Source of the DNA: JAKQIM01 sp029557965 | Lineage (GTDB): Bacteria > Chloroflexota > Anaerolineae > Anaerolineales > UBA4823 | DNA: 64,000 bases | Assembly: GCA_035341015.1 (NCBI GenBank) | Contig: DAOQUL010000011.1 | Span: 14,543 to 78,542 of the forward strand | Direction of reading: 5' to 3' | Part shown: in pieces, positions 1-6,785 of the stretch | How positions within the stretch are numbered: the first letter of the stretch is position 1 | Layout: each line of letters opens with the position of its first letter | The notes under the pieces: generated by a model | Database searches by the model: none | The model's input: the letters and a program-made list of their open reading frames with translations, nothing else | What the model was told of the DNA's origin: nothing | Program-made: the position numbers and the translations under genes

Positions 1-233
1 CCTTCAGCCTGACGGTAGATGACCTGGCAGGTCAGGTGGAGAGCTTAAGTACCCAAGCCGAGACGCTCTCGCTGCAAGTGGATGCCCTCCTCACGCGCAC
101 TGGCCGCTTCCAGGCATTTCTAGATGGCCTGACCAGCTTGTTGGGCACCCTGATGATCCCCGAAGACGCACCCATAAACACCAGCACGCCCGAACCGCTC
201 CCGCCCAATTCGCTGCCATACCCAACCCCTTAA
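1..233 (+). CDS. C-terminal fragment of a coiled-coil protein (5' truncated)
   Basis: The reading frame is open from the left edge of the window and ends at TAA 231-233, so this is the tail of a gene that begins outside. About 76 residues are visible. The first part (..DDLAGQVESLSTQAETLSL..) is rich in polar residues with hydrophobics at heptad-like spacing, which suggests a coiled coil. It ends in a proline-rich tail (..PEPLPPNSLPYPTP). An internal GTG at 36 could be read as a start, but the frame continues upstream without a stop, so truncation is the better reading. No family can be named from this fragment. It is convergent with the minus-strand gene that ends at 311, with a terminator hairpin between them. 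Confidence 0.6.
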   Translation, partial: FSLTVDDLAGQVESLSTQAETLSLQVDALLTRTGRFQAFLDGLTSLLGTLMIPEDAPINTSTPEPLPPNSLPYPTP

Positions 234-240
234 CTATTAT

Positions 241-285
241 GGGGGGTGTTTGTGCGGTTGTATCGCTCAAACACCCCCCAAGCTT
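241..285 (+). terminator. Rho-independent terminator, possibly bidirectional
   Basis: A perfect 12-bp inverted repeat (GGGGGGTGTTTG at 241-252, CAAACACCCCCC at 268-279) with a 15-nt loop is followed by AAGCTTTTC. It lies between two convergent genes, 8 bp after the stop of the upstream one. The T tract is short, so termination strength is uncertain. Confidence 0.7.
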
Positions 286-310
286 TTCATCAAACGCCCA
301 GAGCGCGAAC

Positions 311-1411
311 TCAATACCTTAGCACGGCGCCGATCTGGTCAAAGCCTGCAACCTGGGGCTCGTATTGGAGCACCTCAACATCACCCCCTGATTCCAGCAC
401 CTTGCGCACCGCCAGCTCAACCGCATCCACCACGCGCTCAAACCCTGCCCCACAGTACGGACAAGTTGGCGCTGAGTTAGCGGTCATAAACCCACAGCCC
501 TGGCAGCGGTAGCCGGGGGCGCGGTAACCATCCTGGAAGACCAGCATCTGCACCCGGTTATCGTGCACTGCCGCCAGAGTCTGATCCAGGCCCACCACAC
601 CACCCCGGCCTTTGGCAGAAGTGGTCACCACCTTCTCAACAACCTCGGTCTCCTCACGCATTTCTGCTTGCTGGCCAACCTGCAAAGCGCGCGCCAGCAC
701 TTCATCCTTATTGGCCATCATACTCATGGGGAAGGTGCCCACGACCAGGCTCTGCCAATTTTTGGGCAGCAGCCCGCGCAGCAGGGCCACGTTATCATCA
801 GTACCACCAATCAAAAGCCGGCGCACATTATGCTCAGCAAAGAAGTGGACGGCCATTTCAGCCACATCCTTCATATTGCGCTCCACCAGCCCATCGGCGT
901 TGGCATGTTGTTCTGAGCTCCCGCCGCGGCGGCCCGGCACAGCCGATGCACCGCCGCTTTTGGTATGGCGCACCGCTTCGCCCAGGTGGCCTTCTTGCTC
1001 GATCAATTCGCCGAGATGGAACAAGAAGACGCGCGCCCCTTGCTTATCGACCAGCACTACCCCATACCCACCGTAAAAATCCCACACATTTGCCAGCGGC
1101 TTGACATGCGGCTGCGTGTCGATGCGCACCCGGCTGCGCACCGGCACAGCCAGCGGGTAAGCCTTGAAGAAACCATCGGCCGCACAAGAGAAAATGGCCA
1201 CGCTGCGGCCAGACCACTCAAACTCACGCTGGACATATTGCTCTACAGCCTCAACATCCTCAGGCAGATCAATGTCCTTCAACATACTGCGCAGGTGAAG
1301 CCTGTACACATCTGCATTCCCCTGAGAAGGGTCGGTGTTCAAGTAGACGCTCAAGACGCGAGTCTTCGACTTGTACTCGAGCAGCTCGTGCAAGTTCGTG
1401 TCGGTCAACAT
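311..1411 (-). CDS. baeRF/eRF1-like protein with C-terminal zinc ribbon
   Basis: A 366-residue protein that resembles the bacterial archaeo-eukaryotic release factor-like (baeRF, VLRF1-related) group: an N-terminal domain beginning LTDTNLHELLEYKSKTRVLSVYLNTD, a central segment with RLLIGGTDDNVALLRGLLP, and a C-terminal zinc ribbon with two CxxC knuckles (CQGCG and CPYCG) at about residues 304-324. These proteins are thought to act on ribosomes or peptidyl-tRNA, but the function of this subgroup is not settled. The start has a clear Shine-Dalgarno (AGGAG) upstream. It lies 13 bp downstream of the DnaJ-like gene on the same strand, so the two are probably cotranscribed, which hints at a role in translation or protein quality control. 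The family call is by motif recognition only. Confidence 0.7.
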   Translation of the reverse strand: MLTDTNLHELLEYKSKTRVLSVYLNTDPSQGNADVYRLHLRSMLKDIDLPEDVEAVEQYVQREFEWSGRSVAIFSCAADGFFKAYPLAVPVRSRVRIDTQPHVKPLANVWDFYGGYGVVLVDKQGARVFLFHLGELIEQEGHLGEAVRHTKSGGASAVPGRRGGSSEQHANADGLVERNMKDVAEMAVHFFAEHNVRRLLIGGTDDNVALLRGLLPKNWQSLVVGTFPMSMMANKDEVLARALQVGQQAEMREETEVVEKVVTTSAKGRGGVVGLDQTLAAVHDNRVQMLVFQDGYRAPGYRCQGCGFMTANSAPTCPYCGAGFERVVDAVELAVRKVLESGGDVEVLQYEPQVAGFDQIGAVLRY

Positions 1412-1424
1412 CCTATTCTCCTTT

Positions 1425-2357
1425 CTATGATTGGGAACGAGCTAATTCCTCAAAAAGTTCCCGCTGATGCGCAGTCAGGTTGCGCGGCAGTTTTACCTTC
1501 ACGCGCACCAACAGGTCACCATGGGTGGCTGGGTCTTTCAGATTGGGCATGCCGCGCCCAGCCAGGCGAATGGATTGCCCCGGCTGGGTTCCAGCCGGGA
1601 TCTTCAATACCACATTGCCGGTCATTGTCGGAACAGTCACTTCTCCCCCCAAGACTGCCGCATAAAGATTAACATTGATCTCCGTGGTCAAATCACTGCC
1701 CTTGCGTGCAAAGCGAGGATCATCTGCCACCTGGATAACCAGGTACAGATCATTCCGCTGGCCGGTGCCAGGGGTGATAATGGCATCTGCCACCCGCACC
1801 TTGGTACCGCTGCGCGCCCCGGGCGGAATTTTGACCTCAATCCGCCGTCCATCCACGTCCAGCATACGGGCTGTACCGTGGAAGGCTTCTGCCAGGCTGA
1901 TGGCAACCTCGTGGCGCACGGGCATAGCCCCGGGCCGGGGCCGGCGCATGCCACTGCCGCGTTCGAATGCATCTGCGCCCGCCATCCCGCCAAAGATACG
2001 CCGGAAGAATTCTGAGAAACCGCCCCCCAAGATATCATCCAGGTTACCCATGTCCACGCCCACGTTCCCACCTGGCGTAGTGTTGGACCATTCTTCCCAG
2101 TTAAAACCGCCTGGCGCCCCACGCTGCTGCCAACGGTTGTATGATTCGCCCAGTTGGTCATAGCGCGAACGCTTTTCCGGATCGCTCAATACCTGGTAAG
2201 CCTCATTGATCTCTTTAAACTTCTCTTCTGCTTTGGTATTGCCAGGGTTGCGGTCTGGATGGTATTCCAATGCCAGCTTACGATAAGCGCGCTTGATCTC
2301 ATCATCATTGGCCTTGCGTTCTACACCAAGGGTCTTATAATAATCTTTGTATTCCAT
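1425..2357 (-). CDS. cbpA: DnaJ-like co-chaperone (CbpA type, no zinc finger)
   Basis: J domain at residues 1-70 (EYKDYYKTLGVERKANDDEI, then the HPD motif in YHPDRNPGN), a Gly-rich linker with a short segment around DDILGGGFSEFFRRIFGG, then two C-terminal beta-sandwich substrate-binding domains (about 150-310). The cysteine-rich zinc finger of true DnaJ is absent, so this is the CbpA / DnaJ2 architecture. It should stimulate DnaK. I place the start at the ATG at 2357 (MEYKDYYKTLG). The ATG three codons upstream (2366) overlaps a -10 box, and the family normally begins at this MEY/MDY. It is the first gene of an operon with the baeRF-like gene. Confidence 0.85.
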   Translation of the reverse strand: MEYKDYYKTLGVERKANDDEIKRAYRKLALEYHPDRNPGNTKAEEKFKEINEAYQVLSDPEKRSRYDQLGESYNRWQQRGAPGGFNWEEWSNTTPGGNVGVDMGNLDDILGGGFSEFFRRIFGGMAGADAFERGSGMRRPRPGAMPVRHEVAISLAEAFHGTARMLDVDGRRIEVKIPPGARSGTKVRVADAIITPGTGQRNDLYLVIQVADDPRFARKGSDLTTEINVNLYAAVLGGEVTVPTMTGNVVLKIPAGTQPGQSIRLAGRGMPNLKDPATHGDLLVRVKVKLPRNLTAHQRELFEELARSQS

Positions 2358-2364
2358 ATCAATC

Positions 2365-2394
2365 ATTGTATGCTCTTTATAGGCCTAAAGTCAA
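2365..2394 (-). promoter_or_regulatory. Sigma70-type promoter of the DnaJ-like gene (leaderless)
   Basis: Read on the minus strand: TTGACT (-35, 2394-2389), 18-nt spacer, TACAAT (-10, 2370-2365), then 7 nt to the ATG at 2357. The transcript is expected to start at or next to this ATG. The -10 overlaps the upstream in-frame ATG, so that codon would not be in the mRNA. Confidence 0.65.
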
Positions 2395-2475
2395 GCACTG
2401 GAGGAGCATTCTTACAAAACTCTAACTCAATTTCCAGAAATTCCCGCCAGTTATCTCCCTTTTTTGTTACAACCA

Positions 2476-2484
2476 TGCTATTAT
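2476..2484 (+). promoter_or_regulatory. Extended -10 promoter of the 2492 kinase gene
   Basis: TGC TATTAT (TGn extended -10) ends 7 nt before the ATG at 2492. No convincing -35 hexamer lies at the usual distance, which fits an extended -10 promoter. No Shine-Dalgarno precedes the ATG, so a leaderless mRNA is likely. Confidence 0.5.
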
Positions 2485-2491
2485 TAGAGAT

Positions 2492-4150
2492 ATGAACACA
2501 CCGAAAGAGCGCATCCTTCTCGTTGAATATGACCCCGAAGTAAGTGACCTGATCAGCCGGCAAACCCTGCAACCGATGGGGTACCGGGTTGAGGTTGTCA
2601 GCGGCGCCACGCAAGCGATCCAAGAAGCCGTCCGCTTTGCACCCGACGTGATCATTGCCAACCTGAGCCTGCCGGGCTTAAGCGGCAAGGACCTGTTGGT
2701 GGCCCTATCTTCGCAGGGGCTAGAAGTGCCGGTCATTGTGCTGGCACCCAAAGGGATGGAAGGTGATGTGATCCAGGCCTTCCGCCTTGGTGCAGCAGAT
2801 TTCTTGGGCTGGCCTGTGCGAGAAGCCGAAGTGGTGAGCGCCGTTGAACGCATTCTCAAGCAAGTGCGCGCCCGGCGTGAACGAGAAATGCTGGCGCGGC
2901 AGTTGAACCAGACCAACCAGGAATTGCAGCGGCGCGTGCGCGAACTGACCACCATCTTTGCGATTGGCAAAGCGGTGATCTCGGCCACTGACCAGCAGGC
3001 CCTGTTCGACAAGATTGTCGAAGGCGCCACATTCATCACAGAAGCCGATGCCGGCTGGCTGCTGGTGCGCGATGAACGCGGCAAGTCCTTCATCTTGCGC
3101 GCCTGCCGCAACGTGCCCAACGATATGTTTGCCAAGTTAAACCAGGTCTTCGACGATGGTCTGAGTTCCTTGGTAGCGCTCTCTGGCGAGGCGCTGTCGA
3201 TCCATGGCGACCCGCTTAAGCGCTTCAAGGTTGTTCGTATTGGCCAATCGGCCCTGGTCGTGCCGGTTAAGGTAAAGAAAGAAGTGGTGGGGCTTTTGGT
3301 GGTAACCCGCAAAGAGGCTCATCCCTTTAGCAACAGCCAGCAGGCCCTATTAGAGGCGGTTGCTGATTATGCCTCGATTTCTCTGGTGAACGCCCGCCTG
3401 TTCAAAGCCCTGGAAGAACGTGTTAACACCCTTCAACAATCTGCCGATAACGCCCAGGTTGGCGAACGCATCAAGGACGAAGTGCTGCAGCAGATCCGGG
3501 AGGAGTTAAGCGCCCCCCTGCTGGTGATCAAAGGCAATGCTGACATGCTGCTCGGCAAAGAGATGGGCAAGCTGAACACTGAGCAAACCAATGCCGTGAA
3601 TGTGATCCAAGAAAAGCTCAAAACCATCCTCGACATCGTGGCCGCGTTAACAGCCATGGATGCATCTGACTCGAGCAAAGAACGCTCGACGATCAATCTC
3701 ACCGAGCTGACCCGCCAGGCTATCAACCGTTTCCAACCCATTGCCCGCCAGAATTCGGCTGCCATCACAGCAGAGCTGCCATCAAAACCGATCATGGCCC
3801 TGGCCGACCCGGGGCAAATTTCGAAGGTCTTCGATGGTTTGCTCTCGAATGCGGTCAAATTCAGCATGCCGGGTGCCAGGATCAAGATAAACCTGGAACG
3901 CAGCGCCGATAACATGGCACACGTATCTGTGCAAGACACAGGGGTTGGCATGGATCCGCAGCACCTGCCCCATATCTTTGATGAGGGGTACCGCATCAAG
4001 GGCGCATCTGGTGGACGCTATGGAGGCGTTGGCATCAGCCTATCATTGGTAAAAGAGATCGTCACCTCACACCGCGGAAAGGTATGGGCTGAAAGCCAGC
4101 CAGACCAGGGTTCAACTTTTCATTTTTCCCTTCCATCAGCCGGCGCCTAG
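2492..4150 (+). CDS. Receiver-GAF-kinase-like protein, probable pseudo-kinase
   Basis: A 552-residue protein: CheY-like receiver (about 8-120), a short coiled coil, GAF domain (about 155-300), then a DHp-like helix pair and an HATPase_c domain (about 330-550). The receiver lacks the phospho-acceptor: the Asp position is Asn57 (VIIANLSLPG), the Thr is Ala85 and the conserved Lys is Trp107. In the H-box, RIKDEVLQQIREELSAPL aligns with RIKSDFVSTVSHDLRSPL of the next gene, placing Glu337 where the phosphorylated His should be. The ATP-binding N box (LLSNAVKF), G1 (DTGVGMD) and G2 (GGVGIS) are kept. It may bind ATP but cannot autophosphorylate in the usual way. It could be an allosteric partner of the adjacent kinase. 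No Shine-Dalgarno is seen; an extended -10 box lies 7 nt upstream. Confidence 0.8.
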   Translation: MNTPKERILLVEYDPEVSDLISRQTLQPMGYRVEVVSGATQAIQEAVRFAPDVIIANLSLPGLSGKDLLVALSSQGLEVPVIVLAPKGMEGDVIQAFRLGAADFLGWPVREAEVVSAVERILKQVRARREREMLARQLNQTNQELQRRVRELTTIFAIGKAVISATDQQALFDKIVEGATFITEADAGWLLVRDERGKSFILRACRNVPNDMFAKLNQVFDDGLSSLVALSGEALSIHGDPLKRFKVVRIGQSALVVPVKVKKEVVGLLVVTRKEAHPFSNSQQALLEAVADYASISLVNARLFKALEERVNTLQQSADNAQVGERIKDEVLQQIREELSAPLLVIKGNADMLLGKEMGKLNTEQTNAVNVIQEKLKTILDIVAALTAMDASDSSKERSTINLTELTRQAINRFQPIARQNSAAITAELPSKPIMALADPGQISKVFDGLLSNAVKFSMPGARIKINLERSADNMAHVSVQDTGVGMDPQHLPHIFDEGYRIKGASGGRYGGVGISLSLVKEIVTSHRGKVWAESQPDQGSTFHFSLPSAGA

Positions 4151-4165
4151 CACATCTTGAACACA

Positions 4166-6100
4166 ATGAGCAATCCATCCCCCACGACCATCCTCCTGGC
4201 CTTAGCAGATACTGACCTTGGCACGCTGTTAGAAAAGTCTACACTGAGGCCTGCCGGTTTAGAGGTCACCCTGGTGGCTGAACGCCAGGCCGCCGAGCTG
4301 CTTGTCCGCGCCAGCTTGCCAGATGTGATCCTGGTGGGTGATAAGCTCAAAGACTGTGATGGGTTTGAGTTTGCCGAGAATTTATTAAAACTCCATCCCC
4401 AACTGCCGATCATCTTACTGTCCAGCCAGGCTTCTGAAGAAATGGCGACCAAAGCCTTACGCGCTGGCCTGACTGATTTTCTTGTGGCGCCGGTCCGGCC
4501 TCACGAGATCTTGACCACGATTGAGCGTGCCTTCCAGCGTCGAAAACACCTGGAGGAATGGATCCAAATAGAAGCCCGGCGCAGCACTAAAGCACAACGC
4601 CGGCAGATCGAGAATCTGGAGGCCTTGCAGCGCGTGGGGCGCAGCGTTACCGCATCGCTGGACCTGGACAGCGTGTTAACCACGGTGGTAGATGCGGCGG
4701 TTGACCTGACCGGCGCCGAGGAAGGCAGCCTGCTGTTATTGGACGAGGCAACCGGTGAATTGTATATGCGCGCCGGGCGCAACTTCCAAGATGAATTTGT
4801 GCGCACCTTCCGCCTGCCAATCCGTGACAGCCTGGCCGGGCAAGTGCTGCGCACGGGGCAGCCGCTCACATTTTTTGACGAGAAAAACCCTCAAAAGATC
4901 AAAACTGCTTACCTCGTCCACACCCTGATCTATGTACCCCTGCAAGTGCATAAACGTGTTATCGGTGTGCTGGGCGTAGATAACCGCCAAGGGGGGCATC
5001 CTTTTGCTGAGGATCATCTTGCTATCGTCAATGCCCTGGCCGATTATGCCGCGGTTGCCATCGAGAATGCCCGCATCTACACGCACACCGAATCAGAACG
5101 CAACCAATTCGAAACTATCCTGACGGGCGTGGAAGATGGGGTGCTTGTGGTGGCCCAAGATGGGCGCCTGGTGTTGGTTAACCAAACGGTGCGATCGGCC
5201 TTCGATCTAGGCGAGGGGAACTTGGTCGGCAAATCGGTGCGCCAGATTTTCCACCACCCCGATATCCTGGAGATTTTTGACGAAAACCGTGTTCACCCCA
5301 GCCACAGCGAGGTCAACCTGGATGATGGGCGGGTCTTCAACGCCCAATGCACGCCCATCCCCAACATTGGGCTGGCAATCACCATGCAAGACATCACCCA
5401 CCTGAAAGAGCTGGATCGGATCAAGTCTGATTTTGTCAGCACGGTTTCACACGATCTGCGCTCTCCATTGACCGCCATCTTGGGCTATGTGGAACTGATC
5501 GAGCGCGCCGGGCCGGTCACCGATCAACAGCGCGAGTTCATTCACCGGGTACAATTCAGCGTTAATAACATTACCAGCCTGATCAACGACCTGTTGGACT
5601 TGGGGCGGATTGAAGCCGGCTTTGATACCCGGAAGGAAATTGTTTCTCTCTCTTCAGTGATCCAATATGCCGTTGAAGGGATGCGCACCCGCAACACAGA
5701 AAAGGATCAAGAAGTGATCCTGGATTTGCCGCCCAACCTGCCCACTGTCTTGGGTAACCCCGTCCGCCTGCGCCAGGTGATCGGAAACCTGATCAGCAAC
5801 GCGACAAAATTTACCCCCAACCACGGCAAAATCTACTTAAAAGTGCACGCCGAAGGGGAGCAGGTCATCATCCAGGTGGTCGATAATGGGCCGGGCATTC
5901 CCCCTGCCGACCAACCTTATATCTTCGACCGCTTCTACCGGGGCAGCAATGTGCCTTATGATGCGCCCGGGTCTGGATTGGGACTGGCAATTGTCAAATC
6001 TATTGTCGAGAACCACCAGGGTCGCATCTGGCTCAATTCAACCCTCGGGCAGGGAAGCACCTTCACGGTGGTCTTACCCATTGCAGATCAAAGCATGTAA
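4166..6100 (+). CDS. Hybrid sensor histidine kinase (degenerate receiver-GAF-PAS-HisKA-HATPase)
   Basis: A 644-residue protein: N-terminal receiver-like domain (1-125), coiled coil, GAF (about 155-305), PAS (about 315-415), HisKA with an intact phospho-acceptor His429 (STVSHDLRSPLTAILGY), and HATPase_c with N, G1 (DNGPGIP) and G2 (GSGLGLA) boxes. The receiver is degenerate: Gly58 replaces the phosphorylated Asp (VILVGDKLKD) and Ala108 replaces the conserved Lys. There is no membrane segment, so it is a cytoplasmic sensor. I use the ATG at 4166; a TTG at 4157 in the same frame is possible. It lies 15 bp after the pseudo-kinase gene and is probably cotranscribed. No intact cognate response regulator is in the window. 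Confidence 0.85.
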   Translation: MSNPSPTTILLALADTDLGTLLEKSTLRPAGLEVTLVAERQAAELLVRASLPDVILVGDKLKDCDGFEFAENLLKLHPQLPIILLSSQASEEMATKALRAGLTDFLVAPVRPHEILTTIERAFQRRKHLEEWIQIEARRSTKAQRRQIENLEALQRVGRSVTASLDLDSVLTTVVDAAVDLTGAEEGSLLLLDEATGELYMRAGRNFQDEFVRTFRLPIRDSLAGQVLRTGQPLTFFDEKNPQKIKTAYLVHTLIYVPLQVHKRVIGVLGVDNRQGGHPFAEDHLAIVNALADYAAVAIENARIYTHTESERNQFETILTGVEDGVLVVAQDGRLVLVNQTVRSAFDLGEGNLVGKSVRQIFHHPDILEIFDENRVHPSHSEVNLDDGRVFNAQCTPIPNIGLAITMQDITHLKELDRIKSDFVSTVSHDLRSPLTAILGYVELIERAGPVTDQQREFIHRVQFSVNNITSLINDLLDLGRIEAGFDTRKEIVSLSSVIQYAVEGMRTRNTEKDQEVILDLPPNLPTVLGNPVRLRQVIGNLISNATKFTPNHGKIYLKVHAEGEQVIIQVVDNGPGIPPADQPYIFDRFYRGSNVPYDAPGSGLGLAIVKSIVENHQGRIWLNSTLGQGSTFTVVLPIADQSM

Positions 6101-6129
6101 AAAGCAGAGCCTGTCTCTCAGGCCTTTTT
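6098..6129 (+). terminator. Bidirectional terminator between convergent genes
   Basis: The hairpin GCCTG-TCTCT-CAGGC (6109-6123) is flanked by AAAAAG on the left and CTTTTT on the right, so both strands end in a T run. It lies directly after the stop of the kinase gene and includes the stop codon region of the opposing gene (6128-6130). Confidence 0.75.
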
Positions 6130-6751
6130 ATCGCTTGGGTTTCTGATACATCCCATACCCAACCGAAGGAGAACGCGTGCCGCGAGACATGCGGTAATTA
6201 TCGTTAAAAGAATCCAACTCGGTGGATAAAGCCATCCAATCTTTTACGACCAGCACAAAGCCGGTGCCCTTGGGGGCCAGCATCGGGCGCGGCAAGAGCA
6301 TGCGCAGCAATCCAAGGCTGACCGGGTATCCATTCAAATCCAGCAACACAGCGCTCCTTCCATAGAAAGGGTCCAACAAATCGCGCACGAATGCACCGAC
6401 CTCGCGCGGGGGAAAGATATCTTGCAGTTCAGCACTGTGCACACTGCGGATACGCCGGTAAGAGATCTTGATTTGAAGCAGCGGGGTCACCAGGCGCACA
6501 TGATCGACAAAAGGCTGGACATAACTGCGCCCTCGCACAACAAAGGTCAGGAAAGCAAAAGCCAGGATGACAGCCGCCCCTACAAAAAGCAAGGTGTCAT
6601 ACAGGGGATCAATCGACGGCACCAGTATGGCCAATCCCACCCACAGGCCGGCCAGCAGCAGTCCAATCCCCAGCATGCTTCGCCACAACCGATCCCATGA
6701 GTTTCGCAACAATAAGAGCTGGTGACGCTGTCCGGGTTTCTGTTTCGCCAT
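6128..6751 (-). CDS. Membrane protein of unknown function (two TM helices, possible PH-like domain)
   Basis: A 207-residue protein. Residues about 25-47 (SMLGIGLLLAGLWVGLAILV) and 53-72 form two hydrophobic helices with a short loop. The rest (RGRSYVQPFVDHVRLVTPLL... with ISYRRIRSVHSAELQDIFPP) looks like the beta-rich bacterial PH-like domains that follow a TM pair in some small membrane proteins, but this is only a resemblance. The C-terminus is basic. The start has a GGAG about 8 nt upstream. It is the last gene of the minus-strand run, 34 bp after the kinase gene. Confidence 0.6.
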   Translation of the reverse strand: MAKQKPGQRHQLLLLRNSWDRLWRSMLGIGLLLAGLWVGLAILVPSIDPLYDTLLFVGAAVILAFAFLTFVVRGRSYVQPFVDHVRLVTPLLQIKISYRRIRSVHSAELQDIFPPREVGAFVRDLLDPFYGRSAVLLDLNGYPVSLGLLRMLLPRPMLAPKGTGFVLVVKDWMALSTELDSFNDNYRMSRGTRSPSVGYGMYQKPKR

Positions 6752-6785
6752 AACTATCTCCAGATGCGGCGGACGGCCGCATCAA

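Noticed and set aside
965..1672. Plus-strand frame of 235 residues over the baeRF and DnaJ-like genes
   Set aside because: Both minus-strand genes have good motifs and starts; this frame covers the junction between them.
2467..3312. Long antisense frame opposite the pseudo-kinase (281 residues)
   Set aside because: It mirrors the coding frame of a gene with clear domains; its translation is Ser/Thr/Arg-rich with no motif.
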